Assembly (NCBI GenBank): GCA_045603085.1
Contig: JAZULL010000136.1
Location: 1 to 58,644, forward strand
Source of the DNA: SVQP01 sp045603085
GTDB lineage: Bacteria > Bacillota > Clostridia > Oscillospirales > CAG-272
DNA: 58,644 nt
Direction: 5' to 3'
Below the pieces are notes generated by a model. It worked only from the letters and a program-made list of their open reading frames with translations, made no database searches and was not told the origin of the DNA. Below, piece by piece: positions 42,801 through 49,123 of the stretch (positions within the stretch are counted from its first letter, which is position 1; every line of letters starts with the position of its first letter). Position numbers and translations under genes: made by a program.

Positions 42801-45204
42801 CGGCAATTTCATTTTGCAGCGTTTGCTGACATGCAGTGAAAAGCTCCATGCACGCCTTATAATGCACGCCGCCCTCCAGCCAGCCGGTTATGCTGCTGCC
42901 GCCATAGCCCAGATTGACCACCCAGATCTTTTCGCCGGTCTGCTTGACCCATTCGTAAGCAAGTCCACTGTCCATGCCCTCGCGGCCGTTCCCTACTGCT
43001 GTCAGCATGTTGACAGGGTAAGCAGCAAGACCGTCGGTCGTGCCGATGACGTTGAGCGTGCTGTAAGAGCCGGAAAGCGCGCTGGGCGCAAACTTGGTCA
43101 TGTTGTCCACAGTCTTTTGGTAGCGATCCGCATAGGTCGCGTATACCATGCCGTCCGGGCAGATCACCGACTGGCTTGCATTGCCGTCAATGCCCTGCAT
43201 ATTACTCTGCCCTGCCAAGAGGATCAGAGAAATGGGTGCGGGGGTGACGGTGATCTCATAGACCACGCCGTCAATGCGCACCTTTGCCGTGCCGATGCCG
43301 GTGGCGATCAGCTTGTCGCCGTCAAGCGTGATGACCGCGTCGTCAAGCGTTCCCTCGGCGACTCCGTAGCCAACCTTGAACGAGGTCGGCATTCCCGCGT
43401 CTATGATCTCAACGGTTTTGCCCGTCACGTCATAGCGGTCGTCGTAGCGAAGGGGGAGAGATTCGGCATCCTCCCAAATCTCCATATACTCCAGTGTACA
43501 GTAATTGATAGCTCTGACAACGGTGCCCATGTAGTCAAACGAGAAATCGCGCCCGGACACCCAATCCGAGGTGTTGCCCGTATCGTTCCTGCTACCGATA
43601 TAGTGATTGTTCATCGGCCCGATCTCAACACCGTCAATATACAGCCAAACCATATTGCCCTGCTCACCTACGCGGTTTTCAAGGCGGTATACGTGCCGCT
43701 TTGTCATGTCGAGATTCAGCTCTTTGGTGGGAATGCCGTAATTGTTGTATTGCGAACCGTCGTGTGTACCAATGGCTAACAAGCCGTAATCGGTGCAAGA
43801 GCGGAAAATGAACTCCGAATCCTTAACACCGGACTTGGTGGAATCGGCCAGAAGCGTTGCGTCCCAATCTCCCGTGATCGCCCATTCGATCACCCAAGGC
43901 CGATCATGGTACAGATATACCTGTTGAGCAAGTGCATATTTGACACCGGAGAAAACGCCGTTTTCAATGCTGCCTTCCAGAAGCGTCAGCTTATTATCGG
44001 AGAAGCCATCGTCGGCGACCGAATCAAATACGTCATTCTCGAGCTCCCAACGGAAATTTTTCGGAGCGCGTCTGATTTCAACAGTGATATCTCCCGTAAT
44101 TTGAGAAATGATGATCTGCCCATCCTTGCAGCAAGCATCTGTGATATCCTCACCGTTCATGGTAACGATCAAAGACTCCCCTGCCTCAAGATTGACTTCG
44201 GCGGTATAAGCGCCTCCCAAAAGCACCGCCTGCTCTTTAACCGCTCCACTCTCGCTTGTCACGTGACAAATTTCGCTTTCTTTGCCCAACATGACCGAGA
44301 GCACCTCATTGGTGATCTGATCCATACCAAGCGCATTGGGGTGGGCACGTTTGTCACCCATATATTTGTCGAACAGCTCAACCTCTTTCGGGATAGCTTT
44401 TTCAAGATCCACTACCGGATAGCCGAAATATGTTGCTATCTTGTGCAGCTCTGCACAGTATTCAGTGGGCTGGCCTGCATCGGGATAGCTGTCGCCCGTA
44501 TAATCGACCTCTCTTCTTGCAGTAGAGGTCATGCAGTAAATCTCTGCATCGGGATAGCGGTTTTCGATTTTATGTAACGTGATTGCATACGCTTCACAGG
44601 CGCTTGTCGGTTGGGCATACGTAAAGGTGCCGTCGCCGTTGTCCCGGATGAGTGCGGCATAGTTCACGTCTGCGGCTTTTCCGAAGGTGTCCTTATAATA
44701 TGCAAAATCGTTGCCGCCGATATAAACCCAAATGACATCCGGTTCTTCTCCCGTGTGGTCATTGTGCAAATTGACCGCTCTGTCGCCGTAACAGACAGAC
44801 GCTTCGCCCTTGCGCGGTTGATAAATGCAAGATCCGCTCCAAGAGTTATTTACCACAAGCTCCATATCAAGAGCATCGATGGCTTGCTGCCACCACGTGT
44901 CCTTTTGGTATACGTCGTGTCTGCCCTCGGTGTAGTAAACGTCGTTGCTTCCTATGGTGGAGTTGTCGTTGACGTTGTTGGAAACGCCGACATAGGTAGA
45001 TACACTGTGGCTGAGAATCGAAACTGTTTTGCCTTCAAATCCATAAACATTCATGCCCAATTGTGACGAGGTCGCCTGTTCTCCCTCCCCCTCGGCAAAG
45101 GACAGGGGGGCGAGCGCGGCAAAGGTGCCAAACAGCATACAGAGCATGAGCGTGGCAAGGATCAGATACTTTATCGTATCAGTCGCTGACTTTAATCGTT
45201 TCAT
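30856..45204 (-). CDS. Giant secreted multi-domain esterase with Cys-rich repeat stalk
   Basis: The 4,782-residue product starts with a signal peptide (about 1-37, ending LSFA). Domains in order by approximate residue: an SGNH-like hydrolase (50-305; block I altered to SHSVST, then WVYIGGND and AHPNALG); a LamG-like region (400-600); a SASA/CE6-like sialate or xylan acetylesterase (655-985, LILLAGQSNMQG .. IHYNQIGYNEIGRES); a second LamG-like region (1108-1298); a second SASA (1600-1945); GDSL hydrolases (2225-2450, VGDSITAG .. DGLHPNATGH, and 2640-2870, VGDSITYG .. DGAHAGDKGH); a DUF4886 SGNH-like domain (2995-3290, LLLIGNSYSED); and an alpha/beta hydrolase (3640-3950, GSSMGG, DDATV, GGHNAW). 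Short PTCT..GYTTHTC..CG..Y modules link the enzymes. Nine tandem 76-residue Cys-rich repeats follow (about 3965-4705), then an Glu-Thr-rich spacer and a C-terminal membrane helix with RKR. The start follows GGAGG. It is probably a cell-surface deacylase of plant or host glycans; substrates are inferred from family only. Confidence 0.85.
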   Translation of the reverse strand: MKRLKSATDTIKYLILATLMLCMLFGTFAALAPLSFAEGEGEQATSSQLGMNVYGFEGKTVSILSHSVSTYVGVSNNVNDNSTIGSNDVYYTEGRHDVYQKDTWWQQAIDALDMELVVNNSWSGSCIYQPRKGEASVCYGDRAVNLHNDHTGEEPDVIWVYIGGNDFAYYKDTFGKAADVNYAALIRDNGDGTFTYAQPTSACEAYAITLHKIENRYPDAEIYCMTSTARREVDYTGDSYPDAGQPTEYCAELHKIATYFGYPVVDLEKAIPKEVELFDKYMGDKRAHPNALGMDQITNEVLSVMLGKESEICHVTSESGAVKEQAVLLGGAYTAEVNLEAGESLIVTMNGEDITDACCKDGQIIISQITGDITVEIRRAPKNFRWELENDVFDSVADDGFSDNKLTLLEGSIENGVFSGVKYALAQQVYLYHDRPWVIEWAITGDWDATLLADSTKSGVKDSEFIFRSCTDYGLLAIGTHDGSQYNNYGIPTKELNLDMTKRHVYRLENRVGEQGNMVWLYIDGVEIGPMNNHYIGSRNDTGNTSDWVSGRDFSFDYMGTVVRAINYCTLEYMEIWEDAESLPLRYDDRYDVTGKTVEIIDAGMPTSFKVGYGVAEGTLDDAVITLDGDKLIATGIGTAKVRIDGVVYEITVTPAPISLILLAGQSNMQGIDGNASQSVICPDGMVYATYADRYQKTVDNMTKFAPSALSGSYSTLNVIGTTDGLAAYPVNMLTAVGNGREGMDSGLAYEWVKQTGEKIWVVNLGYGGSSITGWLEGGVHYKACMELFTACQQTLQNEIAAGHYTLSHMGYFWCQGCADETQTAAWYVDKYLTMHQTFCRDLAFDHDIDPDTPDATMEFSGIIPIRSGHEGKGSYRAGVYAHTTSVPYYQSFKDLRFNGPRVAQYWMGNNPELDDIWNVCTIQEKWATLPDGSHGVAEYFQSAYVNGKVDYLPQVTQAASWYTPATPAAVHDNIHYNQIGYNEIGRESARNALIMLGEIQAPDVQTTVEFMSWDGFTPVQNVTASVSGSSGTLVVPMVTPVWASKDVTYTLSEGLSWNYYDLLAESAFTIGSLGSSAANDSVTVVQRRFSSYLWSFSGTGLAYDPASGEVENPLTLLAGSASDGTFKDVRYQTAREILLLHDQAWGLEIKLSSWTGNEGSMLLGTGPAPAVDQPYLYFRPADGFVGFGCYDGTLYHNYGVSLQALGIKYQEGEHVYRFVNRIAEDGSNEIWLYVDGEEIGALSEHYENSELKDTDVSWLAGRNFSMSYLGASGWPIRGCTVDYMYADEAGYDPELHVHAWSTWTTVSTPGPHAPGLDQRTCLTCGATDTREVDGVWQTHLLDQHWNDLPAVYCAQTNLWNLMEHDTYYYYSGIRWDVNVSANVYSVTFAVSGGDRIYATSFGKAGENGSPGSNGIRVTFFGANGVLKTMSPAQTYEEFSTYGYITAPEGALAINVPMYGNSDAYELYILSANPHDYRSTVTPPTCTEQGYTVHTCACGDEYVDSYVDATGHNWAGVTCAACGMTLETEDLALRYDVRYDVTGKTVEIIDAGTPTSFKVGYGVAEGTLDDAVITLDGDKLIATGIGTAKVRIDGVVYEITVTPAPISLILLAGQSNMRGSEGNANQSIVCPEGMVYATYGDDRGADNTAMTLENATMFAPSALAGEYSSINVNGTTDCLSGYPIYSLTDAGNGKIGPDSGFAYEWVKQTGEKVWIVNAAHGGTSISVWQPGTTEYEQCQALFTACQQTLQKEIAAGHYTLSHMGYFWCQGCSDRAKTAEWYVEKYLTMHEGFKTELAFDHDGNPETADKTFEFGGIIPVRVGSTATCYRDGVYAISNPYKYHESFVDLRMSGPRVAQFWLGNNPELTDIHLVCTIGEDWVWMPDGTNGVADYFNAHYENGTVDYTTQVAQSASWYTPTTPAAVHDSIHYNQIGYNEIGRESVRNIMYILGVKQAPEVETTVKLVGWDGYTEVDSITAATSGASGTLVVPIVTPLWNAKSVTYSVSEGLTYRYYDVLAESAEETGTLTAVGAQGSVTVEKGEPGAHFADHLAALPESFCCDTNLWSVLEHDPQYYASGTHWAVYSSGTVPSITIPVKPGDKIFATSFGKAGENGHASSSGIRVTFFSDYGIAKTTNPAGTYSEFVANGGYLIAPEGAVAINIAMWNDSDDNEVYILSAEHTYTSVTTAPTCTAEGYTTHTCAACGDEYVDSFKPATWHNYENDVCVDCGHQVPNRFAGKTAVFVGDSITAGVGTDKIYYEFLNQNLGFGSLTPMGVGGSCISAASDYGQNNQPLINRYHSIPSADLIVIFMGTNDYGHETPLGSVEDMQDGTFYGALNVIVPALVEQYPASKIVFVTPIHRYGFGTSQILGTKFTWDSLPNGVGATLGDYVNAIKTVCANHEVSVIDLYNDFTPNPADAETRTEYMPDGLHPNATGHELIAKIMETYIRGYEPAEGTPEQETELIYGNKFASGYNQQNRASSRYNLYLKAGTVITLADSATFQWACAMTSGQNTSDNLGYFPDSQWTDKTVAVVPEDGWVAFVFKYRDETQVFDLSRPLSDYIVIEEPHVHSYTSTVTPPTCTEQGYTTHTCTACGESYVDSYTDAVGHDYSATITMPAGREKGYVTYSCESCKASYVVILLPVSAYQGKILACVGDSITYGIGVSSRGECEYGALLAKALGMEYVNLGASGTTLCQGGHATCNIGKLTEQNLGDADVVTIMMGINDFVQARSGYYSLGDIHSTDTSTIYGAARMWCERIVELKQTAKYQNTQFYFMTPYITSWNNSVSSVRDWDQSKTNIHGYTMRDLCNAIIEVAELYDIAVIDMNLISGMYYVDAERNNVAEFGGDGAHAGDKGHEMMAAAIANVLLQKDLQDDHAHTYGEWIITDYPACKTGAFAHVCTVCSKLEHATISVEHAYTSTVTPPTCTAEGYTTHTCAACGESYVDSYVNALGHNAVTDPAIKENSARPGLTQGSHCSTCDQTLTAQEHIPAKGYDWILEDNEFKLLLIGNSYSEDASSCGQGMTQSQLFDILQAMLGKDVKVTVALLYSGGKGINWHATQADQDKAAYSFRIITTDDPTWRSMGSYTSANALAWTDWDVVSLQPYNINATTGKESVPYPDTTDTKFYDLRFATEYMLRHIDAYAPQADVYFYMHWAQTKSLQIGAALSEYNKMAAFIPQVLNYSGNETGNQFVNVIPVGLSIQNARTTYLALLSYNPTAYDDKNLNLQTDAQIGLQRDGGHVSFNIGRYIAGLTFAETMIPTSMRADGYVLPDIRVTESVGKLPKEYSVIAQKAVHAAVNSWKDGSLAVTEIEGYTEDPTEAASKTLSEISVKVPCQASNEAIKAAMLASLPADFAIESVILADGVNPEAGESFACDATIRFGYTFLTVSVNCVVDAHQYEMAVTPPTCTAEGYTTHTCACGDSYVDSYVAAIGHNYSSVTIPASCEHGGWTVYTCTACGDEYEADHVAVTWHTYADGKCTVCECDMIRVTVDDMIQHQGGVDSATGKLNTSFTNNWYTDIRIPKNAEQVHVLTFKTYGAWGSAFLNEGAFVSGHCDQSVGGQWITLDVPTDATVFRYGYLYDQIAQNNGFPPFEYLEFAGVDLQEAEQPPYMLRPATGCHAFSVDVNIAPAKGDPDGYEKGTDYGYIQLPTNYDPYGEPVRLIIVCHGAGAELASYQSNAWKNTNYSFWTDLGYAVMDMFACPPELSTDNSALHYGNPVVLDCYRAGYQYVMENFNLKQDGIFLIGSSMGGLSSFQIAQSEEFPVIAQVGYCPVIDLFKQAYCNPWTTPSYQRSRIARYFSFTGVAPTFTNAKYPSSAEIAYFEQNLDKILAYSPILNNIVAGDPTTVFDVIPNSATAMDAQEQAIYDGLTATHPNPLMIFHNLDDATVSYRYSKYFVEMLKRSGQDVTLYTFETGGHNAWTNGAEYTVQGVDREITIKESQYQAYLFFSRFEQHEEHCEWVDPAVAPTCTTTGLTEGKHCAVCGEVLVAQEIVAALGHDMGEWQVTTKPTCTAEGEQRRDCDRCDHFETEAIKATGHDYESVITPPTCTAEGYTTYTCHCGDSYVADKVAALGHDMGEWIVTLDPTCTADGEQRSDCTRCDHFVTETIAATGHDYESVITPPTCTAEGYTTYTCHCGDEYVADKVAALGHDMGEWQVTTKLTCTADGEQRRDCSRCDHFETEAVEAVGHDHKTTVTAPTCTAEGYTTYTCHCGDSYVADKVATLGHDMGEWIVTLDPTCTTDGEQRRDCTRCDHFETEAIEATGHDYESVVTAPTCTAEGYTTHTCHCGDSYVGDKVAALDHDMGEWQVTAKPTCTTEGEQRSDCTRCDHFVTEAIKTTGHDYKSVITPPTCTAEGYTTYTCHCGDEYVVDKVAALGHDMGEWIVTLDPTCTTDGEQRRDCTRCDHFVTEAIKATGHDYKSVVTAPTCTAEGYTTYTCHCGDSYAADKVAALGHDMGEWQVTTKPTCTTEGEQRRDCNRCDHYETEVIEANGHDHQSVVTAPTCTEQGYTTHICHCGDEYVDTYVDALGHSFGEWVVTTEPTCTTEGEQRRDCDRCDHYETEVIEANGHDHQSVVTAPTCTEQGYTTHICHCGDSYVDTYVDALGHSYGEWGETVAPTCTTEGEQRRDCNRCDHFETKAIEADGHDHKATVTAPTCTEQGYTTHICHCGDEFVDTYVDAPGHTEGDWIVDAEPQIGVAGSKHTACTTCGETLREEIIEALPQPPESETETETETETETDTDAVPMPGATPALYLIFIPIGIASAVSIGWMIFGRKRILG
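31080..33310 (-). repeat. Tandem 228-bp repeats encoding a Cys-rich stalk
   Basis: The codons for QRRDC/QRSDC recur at 31311, 31539, 31767, 31995, 32223, 32451, 32679, 32907 and 33135: nine units with a period of exactly 228 bp (76 residues). Each unit has two half-repeats, one reading PTCTxxGEQRRDCxRCDHFETE and the other PTCTAEGYTTYTCHCGD. Each half carries a Cys pair that could bind zinc or form disulfides. The units differ by scattered substitutions but never in length. Confidence 0.95.
40357..40605 (-). repeat. Internal duplication in the giant gene, copy B
   Basis: About 249 bp are nearly identical to 43201-43449. They encode the module YDVTGKTVEIIDAG .. ITVTPAPISLILLAGQSNM that leads into the second SASA domain. 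Confidence 0.9.
43201..43449 (-). repeat. Internal duplication in the giant gene, copy A
   Basis: This is the partner of the copy at 40357-40605, leading into the first SASA domain. The nucleotide identity is far higher than between the SASA domains themselves, which suggests gene conversion or a recent duplication. Confidence 0.9.
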
Positions 45205-45255
45205 AATATATGACCTCCGAGATCGGATACGTTCATTAATACACAATAATGTAAT

Positions 45256-45284
45256 ATTATAGCACGGATTGACAAAAAATGCAA
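45256..45284 (-). promoter_or_regulatory. Promoter of the giant esterase gene
   Basis: On the minus strand TTGCAT (45279-45284) and TATAAT (45256-45261) have a 17-bp spacer, about 50 nt ahead of the start codon. Confidence 0.75.
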
Positions 45285-45308
45285 GCCTTGCCCCCAAGAA
45301 ACGTCCAC

Positions 45309-45337
45309 TTGACAAACCGCAGATAAACAGATATAAT
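45309..45337 (+). promoter_or_regulatory. Consensus promoter of the EEP lipoprotein gene
   Basis: TTGACA (45309-45314) and TATAAT (45332-45337) match the full consensus with a 17-bp spacer. It is divergent from the giant gene's promoter. Confidence 0.92.
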
Positions 45338-45368
45338 ATAACCAAATAAAGCTTTTGGAGGTAACGGT

Positions 45369-47045
45369 ATGAAACGTTCCGCTTTATGGCTGAGATTGAT
45401 TTGTCTGGCCTTTACACTTTTACTTTGTCTGCCTCTCCTGACCGCCTGCAACACCGGCTCCAACCCCGAGGTGACCACCGAGCAGCCTACCGAGGCGCCA
45501 ACCGAGGCACCGACCGAGGATATCACCACCGAAGAGCCTACGACCGAAGAGGTCACCACAGAGGAGGCAACCACCGAAGCCCCCGAACCCGTACTGACCA
45601 CCTCACTATCCTTTGCAGAGGCAGCTGCGGACATCGATCTTTCCAAATATTTCTTCAGCGGCAATCAATGCGATGTCACGCTGGCTACCGACGACCAATC
45701 GGGTCAGGTCGTCAGCCTCTATACCAAGAACACTCCCACCGCCGTGACAAACAGTGACCCGTATATATATTTCCGCTTTTCCCAGTTTATTAAGAATCTG
45801 GGCTACGACACTCCCGATACCCGTGACTATCCCCACATGGTCATCCGCGTGCGCGATATGGGTACGGCAAGCCAAAACTTTTCGCTGTTCGGTTATGCAA
45901 CCAAGACCCCCTCGGGCGTGGGCGTGACCGGCCAGCTCGACGCAAGGCTGATCAAAACCGACGGATGGCAATACCTGTATTTTGATCTTTCCTCCTATAA
46001 GAAAAATCTGATCACGTTGCGCTTTGACATGACCGCCCCCGCGCTGGCTGACGGTGAGAGTCTGTATATCAGCGATATCATGCTGTTCGCCACCGCCGAA
46101 GAGGTGCAGCCCTATCTGACCCCCGATACCTACCCCGTAACCGAGCAGACCGCTGAGAACTACGTGGCCAAAATTATGTCCTTCAACGTGCAGACCGAGA
46201 ACGGCACGACCGTCCCCATGGAGATCCGCAGTGACATGCTGCGCGATCTGATCGACGAGTACATGCCCGATTCGATCGGTATGCAGGAGGTGACCACCAA
46301 GTGGAGAAGCGTGATGGACTCCACGGTATTTAACCAAAGCTACGCAAGCGTTGGAGAGCCCAGAACCGCGGGCGGCGAGGCCAACCCCATTTACTACCGC
46401 ACAGACAAGTTTGAACTGATCGACAGCGGCACCTTCTGGCTTTCCGACACGCCTGACGTCGTTGGCTCTGCCATCGAGGGCTGTAACTATCCCCGTATCT
46501 GCACCTGGGCACGTCTGCGTGACCGCGTTACGGGCAACGAATTCGTACACCTCAATACCCACCTTGATCACAACGGCAACAATGAGGCCAAGGTTGGCAG
46601 AAGCATTCGTACGCAGCAGTTCACAGTCATTCTCAAGTTCATGCAGCAATTTGGCGATATCCCCATGATCGTCACGGGCGACCTCAACCAGGCGGCGGTC
46701 AATTCTTCCGGTGAAAAATACGCCGTTTACAAAACCATGATCGGCGAAAAAGCCTTTAAGCTTGACGACGGCACCGAAGCCTTCTCTCCCCTTTCCAATG
46801 CAAGATACGACGCGCCCGACAATATGCCCGAGGGCATTAGCGCGACCATGACCGCTTATTATGACGAGGCCGGCACTAAGTATAATCCCGCCAAGGAGCC
46901 CATTGACTACGTGCTCTATACAAAGGCTTCGCTGACCGCACTTTCCTACAAGATCCGCTTATATGACCGCGGCGGCCTGTATCTCTCCGACCACCTGCCC
47001 GTGATCTGTGAGATCAGATTTGCACCCACGCCCGAGGCTGAATAA
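45369..47045 (+). CDS. Lipoprotein with endonuclease/exonuclease/phosphatase (EEP) domain
   Basis: The 558-residue protein has a lipoprotein signal (ending LPLLTAC) and a Thr/Glu/Pro stalk of short repeats (about 35-75). A beta-sandwich region (about 80-255, HMVIRVRDM, GWQYLYFDLSS) looks like a carbohydrate-binding-type domain. The EEP domain (about 265-552) shows IMSFNVQTENG, IGMQEV, HLNTHLDHNGN, VTGDLNQ, IDYVLY and LSDHLPVICE, the full metal and catalytic set of DNase I/sphingomyelinase-type hydrolases. Surface relatives act on phosphodiesters such as lipids, inositol phosphates or DNA. The TTTTGGAGG site and consensus promoter indicate strong expression. Another lipoprotein gene follows 27 nt later. 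Confidence 0.85.
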   Translation: MKRSALWLRLICLAFTLLLCLPLLTACNTGSNPEVTTEQPTEAPTEAPTEDITTEEPTTEEVTTEEATTEAPEPVLTTSLSFAEAAADIDLSKYFFSGNQCDVTLATDDQSGQVVSLYTKNTPTAVTNSDPYIYFRFSQFIKNLGYDTPDTRDYPHMVIRVRDMGTASQNFSLFGYATKTPSGVGVTGQLDARLIKTDGWQYLYFDLSSYKKNLITLRFDMTAPALADGESLYISDIMLFATAEEVQPYLTPDTYPVTEQTAENYVAKIMSFNVQTENGTTVPMEIRSDMLRDLIDEYMPDSIGMQEVTTKWRSVMDSTVFNQSYASVGEPRTAGGEANPIYYRTDKFELIDSGTFWLSDTPDVVGSAIEGCNYPRICTWARLRDRVTGNEFVHLNTHLDHNGNNEAKVGRSIRTQQFTVILKFMQQFGDIPMIVTGDLNQAAVNSSGEKYAVYKTMIGEKAFKLDDGTEAFSPLSNARYDAPDNMPEGISATMTAYYDEAGTKYNPAKEPIDYVLYTKASLTALSYKIRLYDRGGLYLSDHLPVICEIRFAPTPEAE

Positions 47046-47072
47046 GCCAAAATCAACATTCCGAGGTGTTAT

Positions 47073-49022
47073 ATGAAACCGAGAGCTCTCATAGCAATTA
47101 TGCTGACCTTTGCCCTGCTATCCTGCGTTTTGGTGGGATGCAACCCTTCCTCCTCGGGCTCGGAAGATAACACTTCCGATTCTGATGTGACCACACAGCC
47201 CGAGATCCCGCCCGTGACCATCAAGGCCACCGACAGCACCGCGACCGTCACGACCGCCTCCGGCTTCGGCTATACCGCAAGCGGCTACGACTCTGTGGGA
47301 GAGAACACGTTCTGCTTTAAAAGCGGCCTGATTTTGAGCCTTGGCGACGCATTTGCGGACAGCTTTAACCGCTTTACCGTCAAATATTCCGCCACCGCAC
47401 CCATGAAGATCACCGTTGCCTACACCGAGAAGGATGAGCCCTGCGAGGACGTCTTTTATCTGGAGGCGGGAGAGCATGAATTCAGCGCGCTCAACCACAA
47501 GTTTTTCCAAAAGGTGAGCGGCTCTGCCCTGACGACTGTTCGCGTGGATGCCTGCCAAGGCAAGGATGCGGAATTTATTCTGTATGACCTGAAAACCGAG
47601 ACTGTATCCGTTCCCAAAAACCAGCTGTATCTGGTTGGCAGTCGCTACACGCTCGGCGTTGACCTCAAGTGGGGCGGTACGATCAATATTCTGGAGGACA
47701 AGGAATGCCTCTTGACGGACGTGACCAATCTTGTCAACCTGCACGACGAGGGTCGACTCATCCAGCAATCCTACTACGGCGTTTTCTACCGCGAGGCAGA
47801 GTACAAAGAGGGCGGCTACCTCGGACTTGAGGGCGTTGCATACAACCCCGTGCAGGCAGGTGACGTCAAGGGACGCGAGAGCCGCTTGATTGACTACAAG
47901 GTCGAGGATAACAGCATTTACATCAAGGTACAGCCGCTTGACTGGCCGCTGAGCAATTCCCTGACCCCCAGCTACATGGAAAACAAATACACCATGCAGG
48001 ACGATTATATCCACGTTTACAACCGCTTTACCGATTTCTCGGGCTGGGAGCATCCCACCCTGGATCAGGAGCTGCCCGCCGTTTATACCGTCAACGTGCT
48101 TGACACGTTTGTCTGGTACGATGGTGGCAAGCCCTGGACGTGTGATGCGCTGAGCACCATTACCGATTGGAGCAACGTAGACCCTGCAACCAATAAAGCA
48201 AGCCATTACCTCCAGCTCAAGGAGACCAATACCGAAACCTGGTGCGCGCTGATCAACGGGGACACACAGTACGGCGTTGGTATTTACGTGCCGAACACCG
48301 ACCTGATCCTGACTATGCGCTATCTCTCGGGACAAAAGGGCTCCAACCAGGGTAAAGGAAACCCCTGCAGCTATATGTCCCCCTTAGCCAGAATTGCCTT
48401 CAAGTCCTTTGAGCCTCTTGAATACAGCTACCTGCTGACCGCGGGCAACATCGATGAGATCAGAGAAACGTTCACCCAAAACCGCGATTTCGATGCCAAC
48501 GAGGGCTTAAACGTTAAAAGACCCTCTCGTGCCCCCTACGAGGGAGAGCTCAGTAACGTAACCGTGGATCTTTCCGTACAAGATGGCATGAGCCGGATCA
48601 ACTACCCCCGCAGCACCGAGTACGACTTTGACCGGACAGAAAAGGCGATCGCGTTCAAGGCTGTTGCCACAGACCCCAACGTCACCTTTGTCTTTGATTA
48701 CGGCGGAAAGCAGCTGTTTGCAGAGGATTATGGCATCATAGAGATCGATTACATGATCCCCACCACAAACGCTGATGCCACTTACGAAACACAGCTTTTC
48801 CTTTGCAGTGGAGATATCACTGCCCCCACCGCCGAAGCTGCGGTGACGGATATGCTGATTGCGGACGGTCAGTATCATACCCTGCAGATCCGCGTTCAGG
48901 ATCTCGAATTCTGGAGCGGCTTGATCCATATGGTCAGATTTGACTACTTCTCTTCTCCGACCGAGAATGACGTGATCTACATCAAGGCATTCAGATTTAT
49001 CCTTGACGGTGCCGCCAATTGA
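47073..49022 (+). CDS. Lipoprotein of unknown function, probable glycan-active beta-sandwich protein
   Basis: The 649-residue protein begins with a lipoprotein signal (MKPRALIAIMLTFALLSCVLVGC) and a short Ser/Asp/Thr linker. I do not recognise a family. The middle part (about 190-450) has LVGSRYTLGVDLKWGGTIN and DEGRLIQQSYYG, then many Trp/Tyr-rich strands (SNSLTPSYMENKYTMQDDY, CDALSTITDWSN). These suggest a mutarotase-like or lyase-like beta-sandwich. The C-terminal part (about 490-645, FKAVATDPNVTFVFDYGG, IEIDYMIPTTN) resembles a carbohydrate-binding beta-sandwich. It is co-transcribed with the EEP lipoprotein and ends at a terminator, so it is likely a partner in surface glycan or lipid use. 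Confidence 0.7.
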   Translation: MKPRALIAIMLTFALLSCVLVGCNPSSSGSEDNTSDSDVTTQPEIPPVTIKATDSTATVTTASGFGYTASGYDSVGENTFCFKSGLILSLGDAFADSFNRFTVKYSATAPMKITVAYTEKDEPCEDVFYLEAGEHEFSALNHKFFQKVSGSALTTVRVDACQGKDAEFILYDLKTETVSVPKNQLYLVGSRYTLGVDLKWGGTINILEDKECLLTDVTNLVNLHDEGRLIQQSYYGVFYREAEYKEGGYLGLEGVAYNPVQAGDVKGRESRLIDYKVEDNSIYIKVQPLDWPLSNSLTPSYMENKYTMQDDYIHVYNRFTDFSGWEHPTLDQELPAVYTVNVLDTFVWYDGGKPWTCDALSTITDWSNVDPATNKASHYLQLKETNTETWCALINGDTQYGVGIYVPNTDLILTMRYLSGQKGSNQGKGNPCSYMSPLARIAFKSFEPLEYSYLLTAGNIDEIRETFTQNRDFDANEGLNVKRPSRAPYEGELSNVTVDLSVQDGMSRINYPRSTEYDFDRTEKAIAFKAVATDPNVTFVFDYGGKQLFAEDYGIIEIDYMIPTTNADATYETQLFLCSGDITAPTAEAAVTDMLIADGQYHTLQIRVQDLEFWSGLIHMVRFDYFSSPTENDVIYIKAFRFILDGAAN

Positions 49023-49046
49023 TGCAAAACGCCATTAAATTGAATG

Positions 49047-49083
49047 AAAATCGGCAGAGGACTTGCTCCTCTGCCGATTTTAT
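49047..49083 (+). terminator. Intrinsic terminator of the two-lipoprotein operon
   Basis: AAAATCGGCAGAGGA (49047-49061) pairs perfectly with TCCTCTGCCGATTTT (49067-49081) around a 5-nt loop; the right arm ends in T residues. Confidence 0.88.
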
Positions 49084-49091
49084 GTTATAAT
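49063..49091 (+). promoter_or_regulatory. Promoter of the MATE gene, nested in the preceding terminator
   Basis: TTGCTC (49063-49068) lies in the loop and right arm of the terminator, and TATAAT (49086-49091) follows after 17 bp. Confidence 0.6.
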
Positions 49092-49123
49092 AATGATGCT
49101 ATCACCAAGAAAAGGATATCACA

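Noticed and set aside
31090..43779. Several long plus-strand frames antisense to the giant gene
   Set aside because: They arise from the regular codon use and repeats of the minus-strand gene. The sense reading has continuous catalytic motifs.
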